NCBI GenBank assembly: GCA_016987375.1
Contig: PJRA01000265.1
Span: 2,273-66,272 of the forward strand
DNA: 64,000 nt
From: Brachionus koreanus
Taxonomy: Eukaryota > Rotifera > Eurotatoria > Ploima > Brachionidae
Direction: 5' to 3'
Part shown: positions 34,204 through 44,582 of the stretch, one piece after another
Numbering within the stretch: position 1 is the stretch's first letter
How the letters are laid out: each line of letters starts with the position of its first letter
Translations under genes and position numbers: made by a program
Notes under the pieces: model-generated
Told to the model about the DNA's origin: nothing
The model's input: only the letters and a program-made list of their open reading frames with translations
Database searches by the model: none

Positions 34204-35512
34204 GGTTGTTGTTACTTAATTGAGCATTATTCTGTTAATTGTGAAATTAAAATGAATAAATCATAGTAATAAATAAAAGATTCCATCACTTTGATTGAAA
34301 AAATCAAAATATTTTAATTATTAAATAAATATGTTTAAATTATTTTTTTCAGAATTTAGTTTGGTTAAAATTTGTGAAGTTCTTAAAAAGCCAATTTTAA
34401 CTGATTTGGTTAAATAAGAGGAATAAAGCATTAATAGATCTTAGGTCTAAATTACATTGAAATAAATCAAATAAAAATAAATTTTTTAGCTATTTTTTTT
34501 AATATAAGATATAATTAATTTAGGAGAAACATATAAATATTTTACCTCTTTTTAAAATTTAATTTATCCATATTTAAAAATTGATTTAATGATTCACAAA
34601 TAAGACAAACTCGTTTACATAAAACTAACATTATATATAGTCAAAATTATACACTTAATGATGACAGTGTAGGGCTAATCATTTTTGGTTTAGAATAAAG
34701 ATTTTTTTTTAATTAATATTAGATTTTTGATTGTAAAATAAAAGAATAGGAATAATAATTTTTTGGATTGAATTAAAGAAAGTTTGAAATTTTTAAAAAT
34801 AAAATTCTTAGTTTTTGGACTATTTGTGATAAAAAATATTTATTAGCACTTCAAGATAATGCTTTATAAATGAAGATAAATAAAGCTGAACAAAAATATT
34901 ATTTAAACTAATCACAAAATTTTTAAATTTAAAACTTTTTAAACCGTTTAAACATAGAGAAGACAAAAATATTGTCAATAAATAACATCACATCAACTAA
35001 AATGCTTATTAGGAAAAACCAAAAAAACCTTTATCCCCTCGCGAAAATCCTCTATTTTAAAAGTGAATGAATAATTCTAAAATAAATGTTAAATTTAATA
35101 AGTTTTTTGAGACAAATGAGCAGTTTGCTTTGATCATATTTAAACAAATATAAAAATTAAATTTGCGCGTATTTTTAATTCAATTTCAAAAATCTTAGAT
35201 GAATTTGCAAGAGCTAAAATAAGTGTTGAAGAACAAAATGTATTATACAATAGATTTGTTTAAAGAACTGCAGACTCACTTTATTTGTTTTAAATAAGCT
35301 TTGTAAAATTCATATTTGTAATTTTTATTTCTTAAATTTTAAGTTTTTTTTTCTATAACTCAAATAATAGATGTTTAAGATAAGCTAGTTCAAAATAAGA
35401 AGCTTAAATTTTGGTTTTATTTTAGAGAAAACAAATTTAGAAAAACTCAGGTTTATAACCTTAAACAAAATCATCAAAAAATCGACCAACAAGCATTTTT
35501 TGAAATAGAAAT

Positions 35513-36589
35513 ATGTCGGATTCTGCAGTACAGCAAATAAACAATACCGAGACTGTTCAAGAACAAAAAGTTGAACAAGTGTCTCAACAACAAGATCAAC
35601 AAGAACAACAAACAGATGCACCAAAGGCTCAAATTTTAAAAGAAGTCTTGCATAAAGGTGTAACTGGTATTGTTAAGTGGTTTAATGTTAAGAACGGATA
35701 TGGTTTTATCAATCGAGATGATACCAAAGAAGATGTATTTGTACATCAAAGTGGAATTTTAAAAAACAATCCAAATAAGTACAAGAGAAGTTTAGGTCAA
35801 GACGAAAAAGTTGAATTCGATATTGTAAAAGGAGAAAAAGGAAACGAGGCGGCCAATGTAACTGGACCCAATGGAGCTCACGTTCAAGGTTCGGAATATG
35901 CTGCTAACAGACGTAAGTTAGGTTATAAACGAAGAAATAGACGCCGAAACAGAAAACCAGAACAACAGCAAACAAGTGGCGATGGACAAGTTAATGAACA
36001 ACAAGAACAACAACAAACTCTTGCATCAAATGAAGATCAAGCTATGCCAAAAAGAAGAAACCAATACAGGCGAAGACAACGTAGTCAAAACGCAAATAAT
36101 GAACATAATGATCTACGAGGTGGTGACCAATATAATAATCAACCACATGAACAGCACCAAAATAGACCACCAAGACAGCAAAGATACAGAGGTGGTCCAA
36201 GAATACCAAGAAACTTTCAATCGAGACCAGACATGGAAATGCAACAACAAATGGATCCATCTGAGCAAAGAGTTTTTTACAGATCAAGAACCTATAGACC
36301 AACTGGTCGTGGTGGATACAGAAATCAGTCTTTTGACAATCAAATGAGACCAAGTGGACGTGGTGGATACAGAAATCAGTCTTATGACAATCCAATGAGA
36401 TCTAGAGGACCAATGGGTGGCTTTAGACCGAGAGACTCGAATGGTTACAGGCCAAGAGGTGGATTCAGAGGAAAGCCACGAGGTGCTCCCAGAGGAGGCT
36501 ATCGTTCAAGAGGAGGATATTACAGACAAGGAAACAGTCGTTCAGATCAATCAAATCAAGGAGTTATGGGAAAAGAAAATGAACAATAA
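35513..36589 (+). CDS. Y-box/cold-shock RNA-binding protein, copy 4
   Basis: Intronless, 358 residues. The N-terminus ([20 protein letters not shown]) and 5' flank match copies 1 and 2. The cold-shock domain is present with local changes ([21 protein letters not shown] in place of QNGVTG). The central part, [11 protein letters not shown] to [11 protein letters not shown], is nearly identical to copy 3. The C-terminal third is its own version with a duplicated 'GRGGYRNQS(F/Y)DN(Q/P)MR' unit and a long RGG/GGY tail ending in GKENEQ. It probably encodes a functional RNA-binding Y-box protein. Confidence 0.95.
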   Translation: MSDSAVQQINNTETVQEQKVEQVSQQQDQQEQQTDAPKAQILKEVLHKGVTGIVKWFNVKNGYGFINRDDTKEDVFVHQSGILKNNPNKYKRSLGQDEKVEFDIVKGEKGNEAANVTGPNGAHVQGSEYAANRRKLGYKRRNRRRNRKPEQQQTSGDGQVNEQQEQQQTLASNEDQAMPKRRNQYRRRQRSQNANNEHNDLRGGDQYNNQPHEQHQNRPPRQQRYRGGPRIPRNFQSRPDMEMQQQMDPSEQRVFYRSRTYRPTGRGGYRNQSFDNQMRPSGRGGYRNQSYDNPMRSRGPMGGFRPRDSNGYRPRGGFRGKPRGAPRGGYRSRGGYYRQGNSRSDQSNQGVMGKENEQ

Positions 36590-36740
36590 ACTTTCTTTTA
36601 AAACTATTTTATGCTGTTTTTGTTTTTTCTATTTTGTTTTCAAATTGTCTAGATTTGATGCCAGTTAAATTATAATTTTAGTTTGATTTTTTTTTAAAAT
36701 AAATTCTTGGTTTTATTTATTAAACTAGATTTTAATATAA

Positions 36741-36824
36741 ATAAGTAATTAAATCTTTTTTTTTATTCAAATTTAATTGAACACTAAAATTTTAATTTTT
36801 ATGTATCTATTTGCCAAAATAATT
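36741..36824 (+). repeat. Left copy of an ~86-bp direct repeat flanking the mariner block
   Basis: Starts ATAAGTAATTAAATC and ends TTTGCCAAAATAATT. It is repeated almost exactly at 38620-38705, differing by a small length change in a T run. The two copies bracket about 1.8 kb holding the mariner relic and its nested fold-back element. Confidence 0.9.
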
Positions 36825-37039
36825 AAATGGTCTGTATAATATTAACAAAATGATCATTATTTATATTTAAAAATGGCATTTTACATTAATATAAAGTTTT
36901 TCAAATATTTTCGGTCAATAGATAACTAATGAATGATCTAAAATTGAACAAGCTTGATTGAATTGTGAACCACATATAGTTTTTTTCTAATGCGATAACT
37001 AAAGTCCAAAATCTCATCATTAGCGGCTCAAATATTTGA

Positions 37040-38520
37040 AAGGTTGGATATTTTTGATTTTAGCATCTAAGTCCTTTTATATGTTAAAATAAACAGAATT
37101 GAATGCTCCACAAAATGATCTATCCGACTCTTTGTTTGTTTAATTATAAAATATTTTATTAAATGAAAATTTTGAAATTTTAGAACTGTTAACTCTTTAT
37201 TGGAAAAAAGAGAGCAACCCTAAGCTAATTATTCGTGAATTATCAAATGAATTTTAAAAACATCACAAACGATGATAAGGTTCAGTTCATTGAATAATGG
37301 ACCTTTTTTTGACAATTTTTTTTTTTTTTATATTATTATGTATTTTTGTATGAGGAATTTAGGAGAATTTTTTGGAAAAAAGGCAAAATCAAATGTAATT
37401 GAACACAGAAGAATCTTAAATTAAACAATAAAAAACAAATTTTACAAGCAAATTTTTACTAATATTGAATTTTTTAAAATAAAATATTGTTTAATTACAA
37501 ATAATTTAAAAATTTAAAAATTAGGAGTTATTTTTGTTTATTTTTTTCTCTATTTTTCAATAAATACTAAAGATATTGAGGTGGCGATACATGATTTTGT
37601 AAATCAAAGAATTTGCTACAAACTGATCACATTTAATTAGTAGCTTTGTATATTGTCTTTTCATTGAAAAAGGCTTAAAGTTAAACATCATAGGTTTTTG
37701 TATTTTCTTATTTTTTTCTATAAGAGACAATAATAAAAATTAAAGTAGTATATTTTTTTAAAGCTTACAAAATGCTAATTCAGATCATGAAAAAAATTTA
37801 ATTCAAATAGCACTGATTTTGCGTTATTTTTTAAAATTCAATTTTCAAAAATATCAAAAACGGTATAAATATGAAATTGAATAAGATAAAGAATTTTTTT
37901 TGATAAAAATGAATTCCTCATACAAAAATACATAAAAATATAAAAAAAAAAATTTTCAAAAAAAGGTCCATTATTCAATGAATTGAACCTTATATCGTCA
38001 CATTAATTTGATTAAAAAAGCTAACAGACGTTGTTGAGGAGTTCTTCTGATTTGACAGATTTAGATATTCCACTACACATTGAAATTTGTAAGAAACTAC
38101 TTTAAAAAGTCCTCTAGCCAATTGTGAAAAGAGAACGCTTTAAATAAAAAGGTGATATTGTGTCTTCGGTAGAATTTCCGATGGGTAATACACTTTGAAC
38201 TGGTTCCAGACTAACATGCTATAAATGCAGAATGTCTTATACAATTAGAGCGAATGTATGCTTTAATTAAAAAAAAATAAACAAGATAAGACTGGACCTC
38301 ATACAGCTAAAAGAACAATAACAAAAATAGAAGAGCTGAAAGCCATCAAACTTCTTTCTCATCCAGCATATTGACCAGATCTTTCTTCTTCTGATTATTA
38401 TGTTTTCAATGACTCTTTTTATTAGAGGATTGGATTTTACTAACCATGATCAAGTTGAATAAGAATGTCATGGGATTTTTTGCTTCAAAATTCGTAAATG
38501 ACACAAGAGATATACAATTT
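37040..38520 (+). mobile_element. Mariner relic split by a nested element
   Basis: The left part (37040-37268) matches the 5' part of the copy at 52850-53090, including a frame starting YWKKESNPK. After the insert at 37269-38000 it resumes: a segment matching 53130-53215, QLERMYALIKKK, then SHPAY.PDLSSSDYYVFND (the mariner D34D end), then VMGFFASKFVNDTRDIQF. Frameshifts and stops occur throughout. The nested insertion shows that the mariner copy was already in place. Confidence 0.75.
37269..38000. mobile_element. Fold-back element with ~90-bp terminal inverted repeats
   Basis: The left arm (37269-37360) and right arm (37912-38000) are inverted copies. From outside in, they share ACGAT..ATAAGGTTCA, then TTCATTGAATAATGGACC, an A/T-rich stretch, and CAAAAATACATA...TCCTCATAC. 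The ~550-bp interior has no ORF. This is a non-autonomous element inserted in the mariner relic. The superfamily is not clear; no certain target duplication was read. Confidence 0.75.
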
Positions 38521-38619
38521 TAATGTTTTATTGAATAAGAATTATTGATTTGAGAAAAATATTTAATTGTAAATAATTATTTAAAAAAAGTTGTGAAATA
38601 AAAATTGGAACTAGAATTA

Positions 38620-38705
38620 ATAAGTAATTAAATCTTTTTTTTATTATTCAAATTTAATTGAACACTAAAATTTTAATTTTTATGTATCTATTTGCCAAAA
38701 TAATT
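38620..38705 (+). repeat. Right copy of the ~86-bp direct repeat
   Basis: Counterpart of 36741-36824. The sequence ending TTTGCCAAAATAATTTA sits just left of the GC-rich island. Confidence 0.9.
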
Positions 38706-38764
38706 TAGATTATATGGTAAATCGTTACAAAATATAAATTTTAAAATAGTTTTGAAATTAAATA

Positions 38765-39255
38765 AAATAGAGACTGGCTCTCGAGTTTTGATTGTTGGCA
38801 CCATTGTGAAATTTTCGAAGGAAATTCTGTAAAAAGCTGTTGGGATAAGTAGGCTTTTCTTATTTGGAAGGAAAAGAGTGCGTTCGGGTGGTCTATGAAA
38901 TCAGCGATCGGGGCAAGTTTGCAAGAGAATGCAGTATGCTTATCGATTCCAATGAATTGCCATACACGGGAGTTTAAAAGCGTTCATTTCACTCTTAGCA
39001 GCAGCAGAGGTTAAAGTTAGCATTACGGTGCTGTACGTAAAGTGGCTGAGATAATATGCTCTGTATGTACTGATGAGCATCGGCGTAGACCATCAATTGA
39101 ATTTAAGCTGCTTGAGGAAAAACTCGACAGGGCAACTGAGCGTACGCGCTACCATTGGAGGTCGAGGTCAAAGCTCAAAGCCGAGATATTTATGGGACTT
39201 GATTGTCTTAAGAACTTGGCCGAGCAAATAGACGGCTGGATTATTGTTTTATCTT
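38765..39255. other. GC-rich island of unknown origin
   Basis: About 490 bp with clearly higher GC than its surroundings (near half G+C by eye). Coding-like plus-strand fragments occur in two frames. The first, near 38866-38970, includes YLEGKECVRVVYEISDRGKF then ARECSMLIDSNELPYTGV and a stop. The second, near 39024-39240, contains VAEIICSVCTDEHRRRPSIE and KLLEEKLDRATERTRYHW. RGKFARECS is faintly like a retroelement gag zinc knuckle. No family can be assigned. Candidates are a decayed retroelement, a transferred segment or an RNA gene. Confidence 0.4.
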
Positions 39256-39359
39256 ATTATTTGACTAATGGTGATAATATAATGTTTTTTTGGAATAAAA
39301 CTCAAATTTATTTTATTAAAAATCAAAAGGCCTACAAGCTTAGTATTTTATTTAAATAG

Positions 39360-40473
39360 ACAGTTCGCTATATTTTGTTTTTTGTTTTATCTTGTGATCA
39401 AAAATTCGCTTAAAATTATTTTTTGGCTTCATCAAATTCTTTTTTAGCTAATTCATGATTCCCAAAGTAAACCTTTTATCATAAATGCTAATTTCTCACA
39501 ATTTTCTTTATGAAGATGAAAGAATCAGATAAGAAGTATCTTTTATTCGAAATAATATTTATATTGACTAAAAGCTTCATTTAGATAAGGAAATTTATAC
39601 TTTTTTTCAAATAAAACAGTAAAATTGCTTTTTTAATTTTAAAATTTAGTATTCTTAGTATTGTTGAAAATTTTAATAAATTTATTTTAATTTTATTCAT
39701 CAAGACAAATTCAAAACTCTCAGTTCAACTTTAGCGTCAAAAATAATTTGCTAATGACCCGGATATTCTTTTTGAAAGAGAAAGAAAATTAGATTTTTTC
39801 TCAGAAATAAATTTTTAGTTTGTTGTTTGTTTAAATCCCAGCTTATTTTTAATAAAAATTTCAAATTTAGTTATGTAAAAAATTTTTTAACAATTAAAAA
39901 CAAAATGCTTAGTTTTTAAAAGTTTCGTTTATAGAATTTAATTTCTATCACAAAAAAAATTAAAGTTTAAATTTTTAAAAAAGTTGTTTTTTTTTTAAAA
40001 AGCGAGTGGTTAAATTTAATTAAAGAGAAAATAAATCAAATATTTAATCTAAAAAAAATTTAAATATTTATTAAGCTATCAAAAATAAAATAAATAAAAC
40101 TATATTTTAAAAAACGATCATTAAAGATAATTTAGTTTTGTTAAGAAAAAAACAAAATATTGATTAAATATTAAATATCGTTTCAAGTAAGCTTAAGTGC
40201 TTTGCTTAAGTGAAGAGTTTTAAAATTAAAAACAAATTCAACTGAAAAAATCTGAAATTTTCCCATATTTTATCATAAATTTAAACAAATATGGGTGTAA
40301 AACAAAATTGAGAAACTATGCTTTAGCAATAAAAATTTTTACCTAAAAAAAAAACTAGATTAATTTTTAAAAAATGAAATTTTTATTTTGAAAAAAATAT
40401 TGTTAGAATAATTTTAATTATCGATAAAGAAAAAGTATAAATTTTTAAAGTTAAATACTATTTTTAAGGTAAA
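39360..40473. other. AT-rich region upstream of the lipase
   Basis: No gene seen. This is the promoter side of the plus-strand lipase. It is very AT-rich with many poly-A/poly-T tracts. Confidence 0.45.
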
Positions 40474-41667
40474 ATGTATAAATTAGTATTATTAGTTAGT
40501 TTAACAATAAATTTGTTAGTAAATGCGAAATTTAATTTTGAATCAGACCCAGATGAGTACATAAATACAAGCAGTTTAATCCGAAGTAAAGGATACCCTG
40601 CCGAAGAGCACAATGTTCACACAGATGATGGCTATATTCTGACTATTCATCGAATACCACATGCTCGCCATGAAACCAAATATACACCAAACAAGCCGGC
40701 TATTTTGTTACAGCATGGTTTGCTGGATGCCTCATCGACATGGGTTATTAATTTTGCCGACCAAAGTCTTGGTTTTTTGTTGGCTGATGCCGGCTTCGAT
40801 GTTTGGCTAGGAAATATGAGAGGAAATACATACGGTTTAAGACACGAAAAGCTGTTTGTAAATCAATCTGAATTTTGGAATTTTTCTTGGAGCGATTTGG
40901 CCAGACACGATCTACCGTCAATGATCTCATATGTCTTAAAATTAACTGGACAAGAAAAATTAGTCTATGTAGGACACAGTCAAGGAACTCTTATTGGCTT
41001 TTCAGAATTCAGTCAAAACAAAAATCTTGCTTCTAAAATTAAATTGTTTGTAGCACTTGGCCCTGTAGCTACAGTTAATCATATCAAAAGTCCTGTTAAA
41101 TTAATAGCTGAGCTTGGCGCTGCAACAAATCAAGAAATGTGGTATAATCTTTTCGGTAGAAAAGATTTTCTACCATCTTCAAAATTTATCGAATGGCTTG
41201 CTGATAAATTCTGCAATGCAGAATTCACCGATAAGCTTTTATGTAAGAACATTTTATTCGCATTTTGCGGACCGACAAAATTTTTAAATCAGACAAGAGT
41301 TTCGGTCTATACAACTCATACACCAGCAGGTACAAGTGTAAAAAATCTAGCTCATTTTGGACAGAGCGTGGTATCTGGAAAATTTCAAATGTATGACTAT
41401 GGTTCAAAAGAAAACTTAATTCATTACAATCAGTCTACTCCACCTCAGTATGATATTAAAAAGGTAACAGTGCCTACGGCCTTGTATTGGGCTAAAAATG
41501 ACTGGCTTGCAGACCCTGCCGACTTGAATTTTATTAGAAAAAATCTGCCAAATATTGTTGATGATTACGAGATAATGGATTGGGATCATTTAGATTTTGT
41601 TTGGGCTATTAATGCTAAAGAACATTTATATAATAGAATCATTAATTTAATTAGAGAAGTTAATTGA
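40474..41667 (+). CDS. Secreted acid (lysosomal/gastric-type) lipase
   Basis: Single exon, 397 residues, the usual length of the family. Residues 1-18 are a signal peptide (MYKLVLLVSLTINLLVNA). The AB-hydrolase associated N-terminal lipase region follows (EEHNVHTDDGYILTIHRIP), then LLQHGLLDASSTW with the oxyanion-hole HG. The nucleophile is Ser169 in GHSQG, Asp343 lies in AKNDWLADPAD, and His372 lies in WDHLDFVWA. The catalytic triad is complete. Such enzymes hydrolyse triglycerides or cholesteryl esters in lysosomes or the gut lumen. Several Asn-glycosylation sites are visible. Confidence 0.95.
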   Translation: MYKLVLLVSLTINLLVNAKFNFESDPDEYINTSSLIRSKGYPAEEHNVHTDDGYILTIHRIPHARHETKYTPNKPAILLQHGLLDASSTWVINFADQSLGFLLADAGFDVWLGNMRGNTYGLRHEKLFVNQSEFWNFSWSDLARHDLPSMISYVLKLTGQEKLVYVGHSQGTLIGFSEFSQNKNLASKIKLFVALGPVATVNHIKSPVKLIAELGAATNQEMWYNLFGRKDFLPSSKFIEWLADKFCNAEFTDKLLCKNILFAFCGPTKFLNQTRVSVYTTHTPAGTSVKNLAHFGQSVVSGKFQMYDYGSKENLIHYNQSTPPQYDIKKVTVPTALYWAKNDWLADPADLNFIRKNLPNIVDDYEIMDWDHLDFVWAINAKEHLYNRIINLIREVN

Positions 41668-41747
41668 GAAATTTTTTATTCTTTTTGTTTAAATTTTCAT
41701 TAATAAAAAAAAATAATAAAATAAAAAAAGAAAAATTTTTTTCTAAT

Positions 41748-42206
41748 TTAACAGCATAAAGGAAAGAATGAACGAAATGTGGACGATTTACAAAAAATTC
41801 CTCTCTCGAATTCACTTAATTTAAATTTACATCCGTAAATACTGATTGTCGGAGATTGAATGGTAGTCATGGTAGTCATGGTAGTCAAAGGTTTTGATTG
41901 AGCTATTGTAGTAAGAACTTGGGTTGGTTCTGTATACTCAGCAGAGTAATCTTCATAATCGCTTTCTTAATCAAATATATAAAATTATTCAAAATTTTTG
42001 TTAGTCTAAATTACCTTCAGTAGTACTTGTTTCTAACATAAATGCTTTGCACTCATGAACATATTTTATAAAATTACATGCACGTTTAGCTGAGTCAAAT
42101 GCGGTGCCTGTCGGACAAATGTAAGTGTACTGATATCCATACGCACATCTATGAAATAATGTGCAATCAAATTCATCAGATTTAAAATCGTCTTTGGCAG
42201 TACAGT
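41748..42206 (-). CDS. Chitin-binding (peritrophin-A type) protein, partial at the 5' end
   Basis: Two exons are recognised: 42206-42015 and 41965-41748 (intron 49 bp). The first encodes a ChtBD2 domain, with Cys in the order C...C.LFHRCAYGYQYTYICP, then TGTAFDSAKRAC, then VHEC. The second is a Thr/Ser-rich linker with a triple TTM repeat (bases near 41861-41888), then GCKFKLSEFERGIFCKSSTF and a terminal CC before the stop. The acceptor at 42206 enters in phase 1, so a signal-peptide exon must lie upstream; I could not find it. It is related to the gene at 43794-44364, which has the same exon phase and C-terminal motif. The likely role is in cuticle, lorica or gut extracellular matrix. Confidence 0.75.
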
Positions 42207-42553
42207 CTAAAATTAATTAATTTTATTAAAGATTTATTAAAAAAAAAAAGATTATTTTAATTTTTATTTGAAATGAAAAAATATTTTTCTTTCAAAGAAT
42301 AAAATCAACAATTTTGTTTCAAAAAAGCTTTAATTGATATAACTAATAAATCAATTTTATTTATTGTATTGTTTAAATTTTTTTGAAAAATTTATAAAAA
42401 AATTAATTTTTTAAAAAACTTAAAATTTTAATTAAAAATTCAATTTATGCTTTAAGTTATGCTTTTAAAGATATTAGGAGATAATGATCATCATTTTGAT
42501 GATCATTATTTTAAAATAAGAAATACATATATCTATTGAAATAATGTTGAGTA

Positions 42554-42764
42554 GTGTAAGTGACGGACACTGAGCCGCCAGAACTTGGTGTTAGCCGTTT
42601 ACAAATAAAAATTTTAAAAAATTTTCAAATTAAAAAATTCGATAAATAAAAGAAGTGAGAATAAAAAAAATTTAAAATTAAAAAAAAAGAATTTTTTCCG
42701 GCGGCTATCAAGACGGCCAACACCAATTTTTGGCCGTTTAGTGGCCATCACTGACATTACCCAG
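42554..42764. mobile_element. MITE-like inverted-repeat element A
   Basis: The left end (GTAAGTGACGGACACTGAGC, then CTTGGTGTTAGCCGTTT) and right end (AACACCAATTTTTGGCCGTTT, then GTGGCCATCACTGACATTACC) are imperfect inverted repeats around an AT-rich centre. Related ends occur in the next element and at 279-335. Confidence 0.5.
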
Positions 42765-42849
42765 CTAAATTTGTGAATAAAAGTGTTCATTTATTGTTTA
42801 TTTCAATAAATATAAAAAAATAAACTGGGAACTGTTTTAATTATTGTTG

Positions 42850-43020
42850 CATACCGTCATTGGCGGCCACTCGACCTCCAAAAGCTGATGACAAATATTT
42901 TAAAAATTTCAATTATGAAAATTTAATAGGAAAAAGAATTGAGTCTAAGAAGGATCTCTTAAATTTAGGAAAAAAAATTTTTTTCCCCATTTCAAGTCAG
43001 TGGCGCCCACTGACGATACC
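42850..43020. mobile_element. MITE-like inverted-repeat element B
   Basis: Begins TACCGTCATTGGCGGCCACT; the right end is GTGGCGCCCACTGACGATACC, its imperfect reverse complement. It is about 170 bp with an AT-rich interior and lies 85 bp from element A. The shared GTCA.TGGCGGCCACT core defines one family. Confidence 0.6.
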
Positions 43021-43793
43021 CGACAATATTTTAAATTGAATGTTCTAAAATTTTTACTTTAAACAATTTACCAATATTTTGAATGGGAAATTATTTAGTT
43101 TTCAACTTATTCATCTTTAAAATTAATGAAAATAAATTTTAGAGTATTAAAAAAAATAGATTACAAAAATAAAAAATACATGAAAATGATGAGAAATGAT
43201 TATTTAAAAAAAATCATCTTTAAATAAAATAATAAAATTTAAACAAACTTGTGTATGATTTTCGTATTAGACTTGGAGTTTTTATGATATTTGCGGTGCT
43301 AACCATTCTCAAAAATAAAAAAATTGTTCCCATTTTTTCTTCAAATTTCATTTTTTTTCTTATTTCTATTGTTACCTTTTTAAATTTTTCTAAAATATTA
43401 ATATTACAATATTAGGGATTTTATCTAATTATTTTCAAAAGGTTGTTTGGTTTTAAAAAGATTGACTTTTTTATTAGATCAATCAATAGTAGCTTTAGAA
43501 AACGAATGGAAATGAAAAAAAAATTGTCTAACATTTTGAAAAAATTGTGCTAAAATAATCTAATTTCTTAAATATTTTGCCATTCAAACAAATAACGGAA
43601 TTAGTTGAAAATATCAAGTTTTTTCAAGCTTTTTATATTCTTCCTCAATGTCACATAAATATTTATCAAACGTGATCTAAAAGTAATAAAACTATTGACA
43701 ATTGATGGTCTGAGTTTTTAAGAAAAAATTAGAAACTTTTAATAATTTTATTTCACTAATTTTCAAATTTATATTAAACGAAATCTTAGTAAA

Positions 43794-44364
43794 TTAACAA
43801 CAATTTGGATTTGTTTTTTTAAATGAATCTAGTTTACAAAATATAGATCGCTCAAAATCAGTAAATGTGTAAATACAGACGTTTGATAAATAGTCCGATG
43901 TTGTGCTTGGGATGAATTTTGTGTAGATTTTACTTGACTTTGTCGTATCTTCTTTCAAGTTTTCTTTATCAACTTGTTTACTTTCATTGAAATTGTATCC
44001 AGCCGTGTTTGTTCCGAAGATTTCACTGTCTAAATTAAAACCATGTAAATATTTATCTGTAAAGTTTATGCTATTCCATTTTATTACCTTTAGTTTTGCA
44101 CAAAGTTGGTGGCGAATGAGCGCATATTTTCAAATTAGAGTCGAAAACTGTGCCATCTGGACAATTGTAGGTTGACTTGTAGCCGTTTGAACATCGGTAA
44201 AATTTGCGACAATCAAACAAACATGGACTAAAGTCTTCAGTTGGTTCGCAACCAGTGTATACAGGAATTAGGCTATTGAAATAAGGGTCTATTGATCGAC
44301 AATAAGCTTGAAATACTAAATTAAAAGTGCACATAACCGTGATGATTTTAAATCTAATCATCAT
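43794..44364 (-). CDS. Secreted chitin-binding (peritrophin-A type) protein with C-terminal cysteine motif
   Basis: Exons 44364-44088 and 44029-43794 total 513 bases, 170 residues, with a 58-bp GT..AG intron. The signal peptide is MMIRFKIITVMCTFNLVFQA. One ChtBD2 domain follows (GCEPTEDFSPCLFDCRKFYR, CSNGYKSTYNCPDGTVFDSN, CAHSPPTLC). After a Lys/Thr/Ser-rich linker comes CIYTFTDFERSIFCKLDSF and a terminal CC stop. The C-terminal part matches its downstream neighbour (GCKFKLSEFERGIFCK...CC stop), and the intron phase is the same. The two are paralogs. The conserved C-terminal motif is not one I recognise. Confidence 0.85.
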
Positions 44365-44582
44365 TTTCAAATGAGCTTACAGAAAAATATTAAAATAATT
44401 TTAAATGTTTTATTTTGAATGACAGAAGGAAATAAAAAAACGAATAAATTAATTAGTTCAAGTTGGAATAAAAAAAGTTTGAAAAGTGTTCAATTTCAAT
44501 GCTAATATTTGTCTTAAAGGCTTTGTTTCGGATCTAAAATGTTGAATTTTGAATCGACTGAGTCGAATTTGCCGCTTAAGGC

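Larger units (their letters stand above)
31035..35512. other. Intergenic region with transposon relics
   Basis: No conserved host gene is seen. It holds a MULE relic (32265-33097), a DDE transposase relic (33800-34203) and a perfect hairpin at 33650-33702. It also has an unassigned 61-codon plus-strand frame (31516-31701, MSEPVTTFWKCEAAAAKS...) that is less AT-rich than its surroundings and could be an exon or transposon piece. Near 32048 and 33235-33365 are short GC-rich segments rich in GGGTC/GACCC, possibly ends of another element. Confidence 0.5.
42207..43793. other. Spacer between the two chitin-binding genes
   Basis: It should contain the missing first exon of the 41748 gene, which was not identified. 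It also contains a 13-bp palindrome near 42482-42510 (ATAATGATCATCA inverted around TTT) and two inverted-repeat elements (42554-42764 and 42850-43020). Confidence 0.4.
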
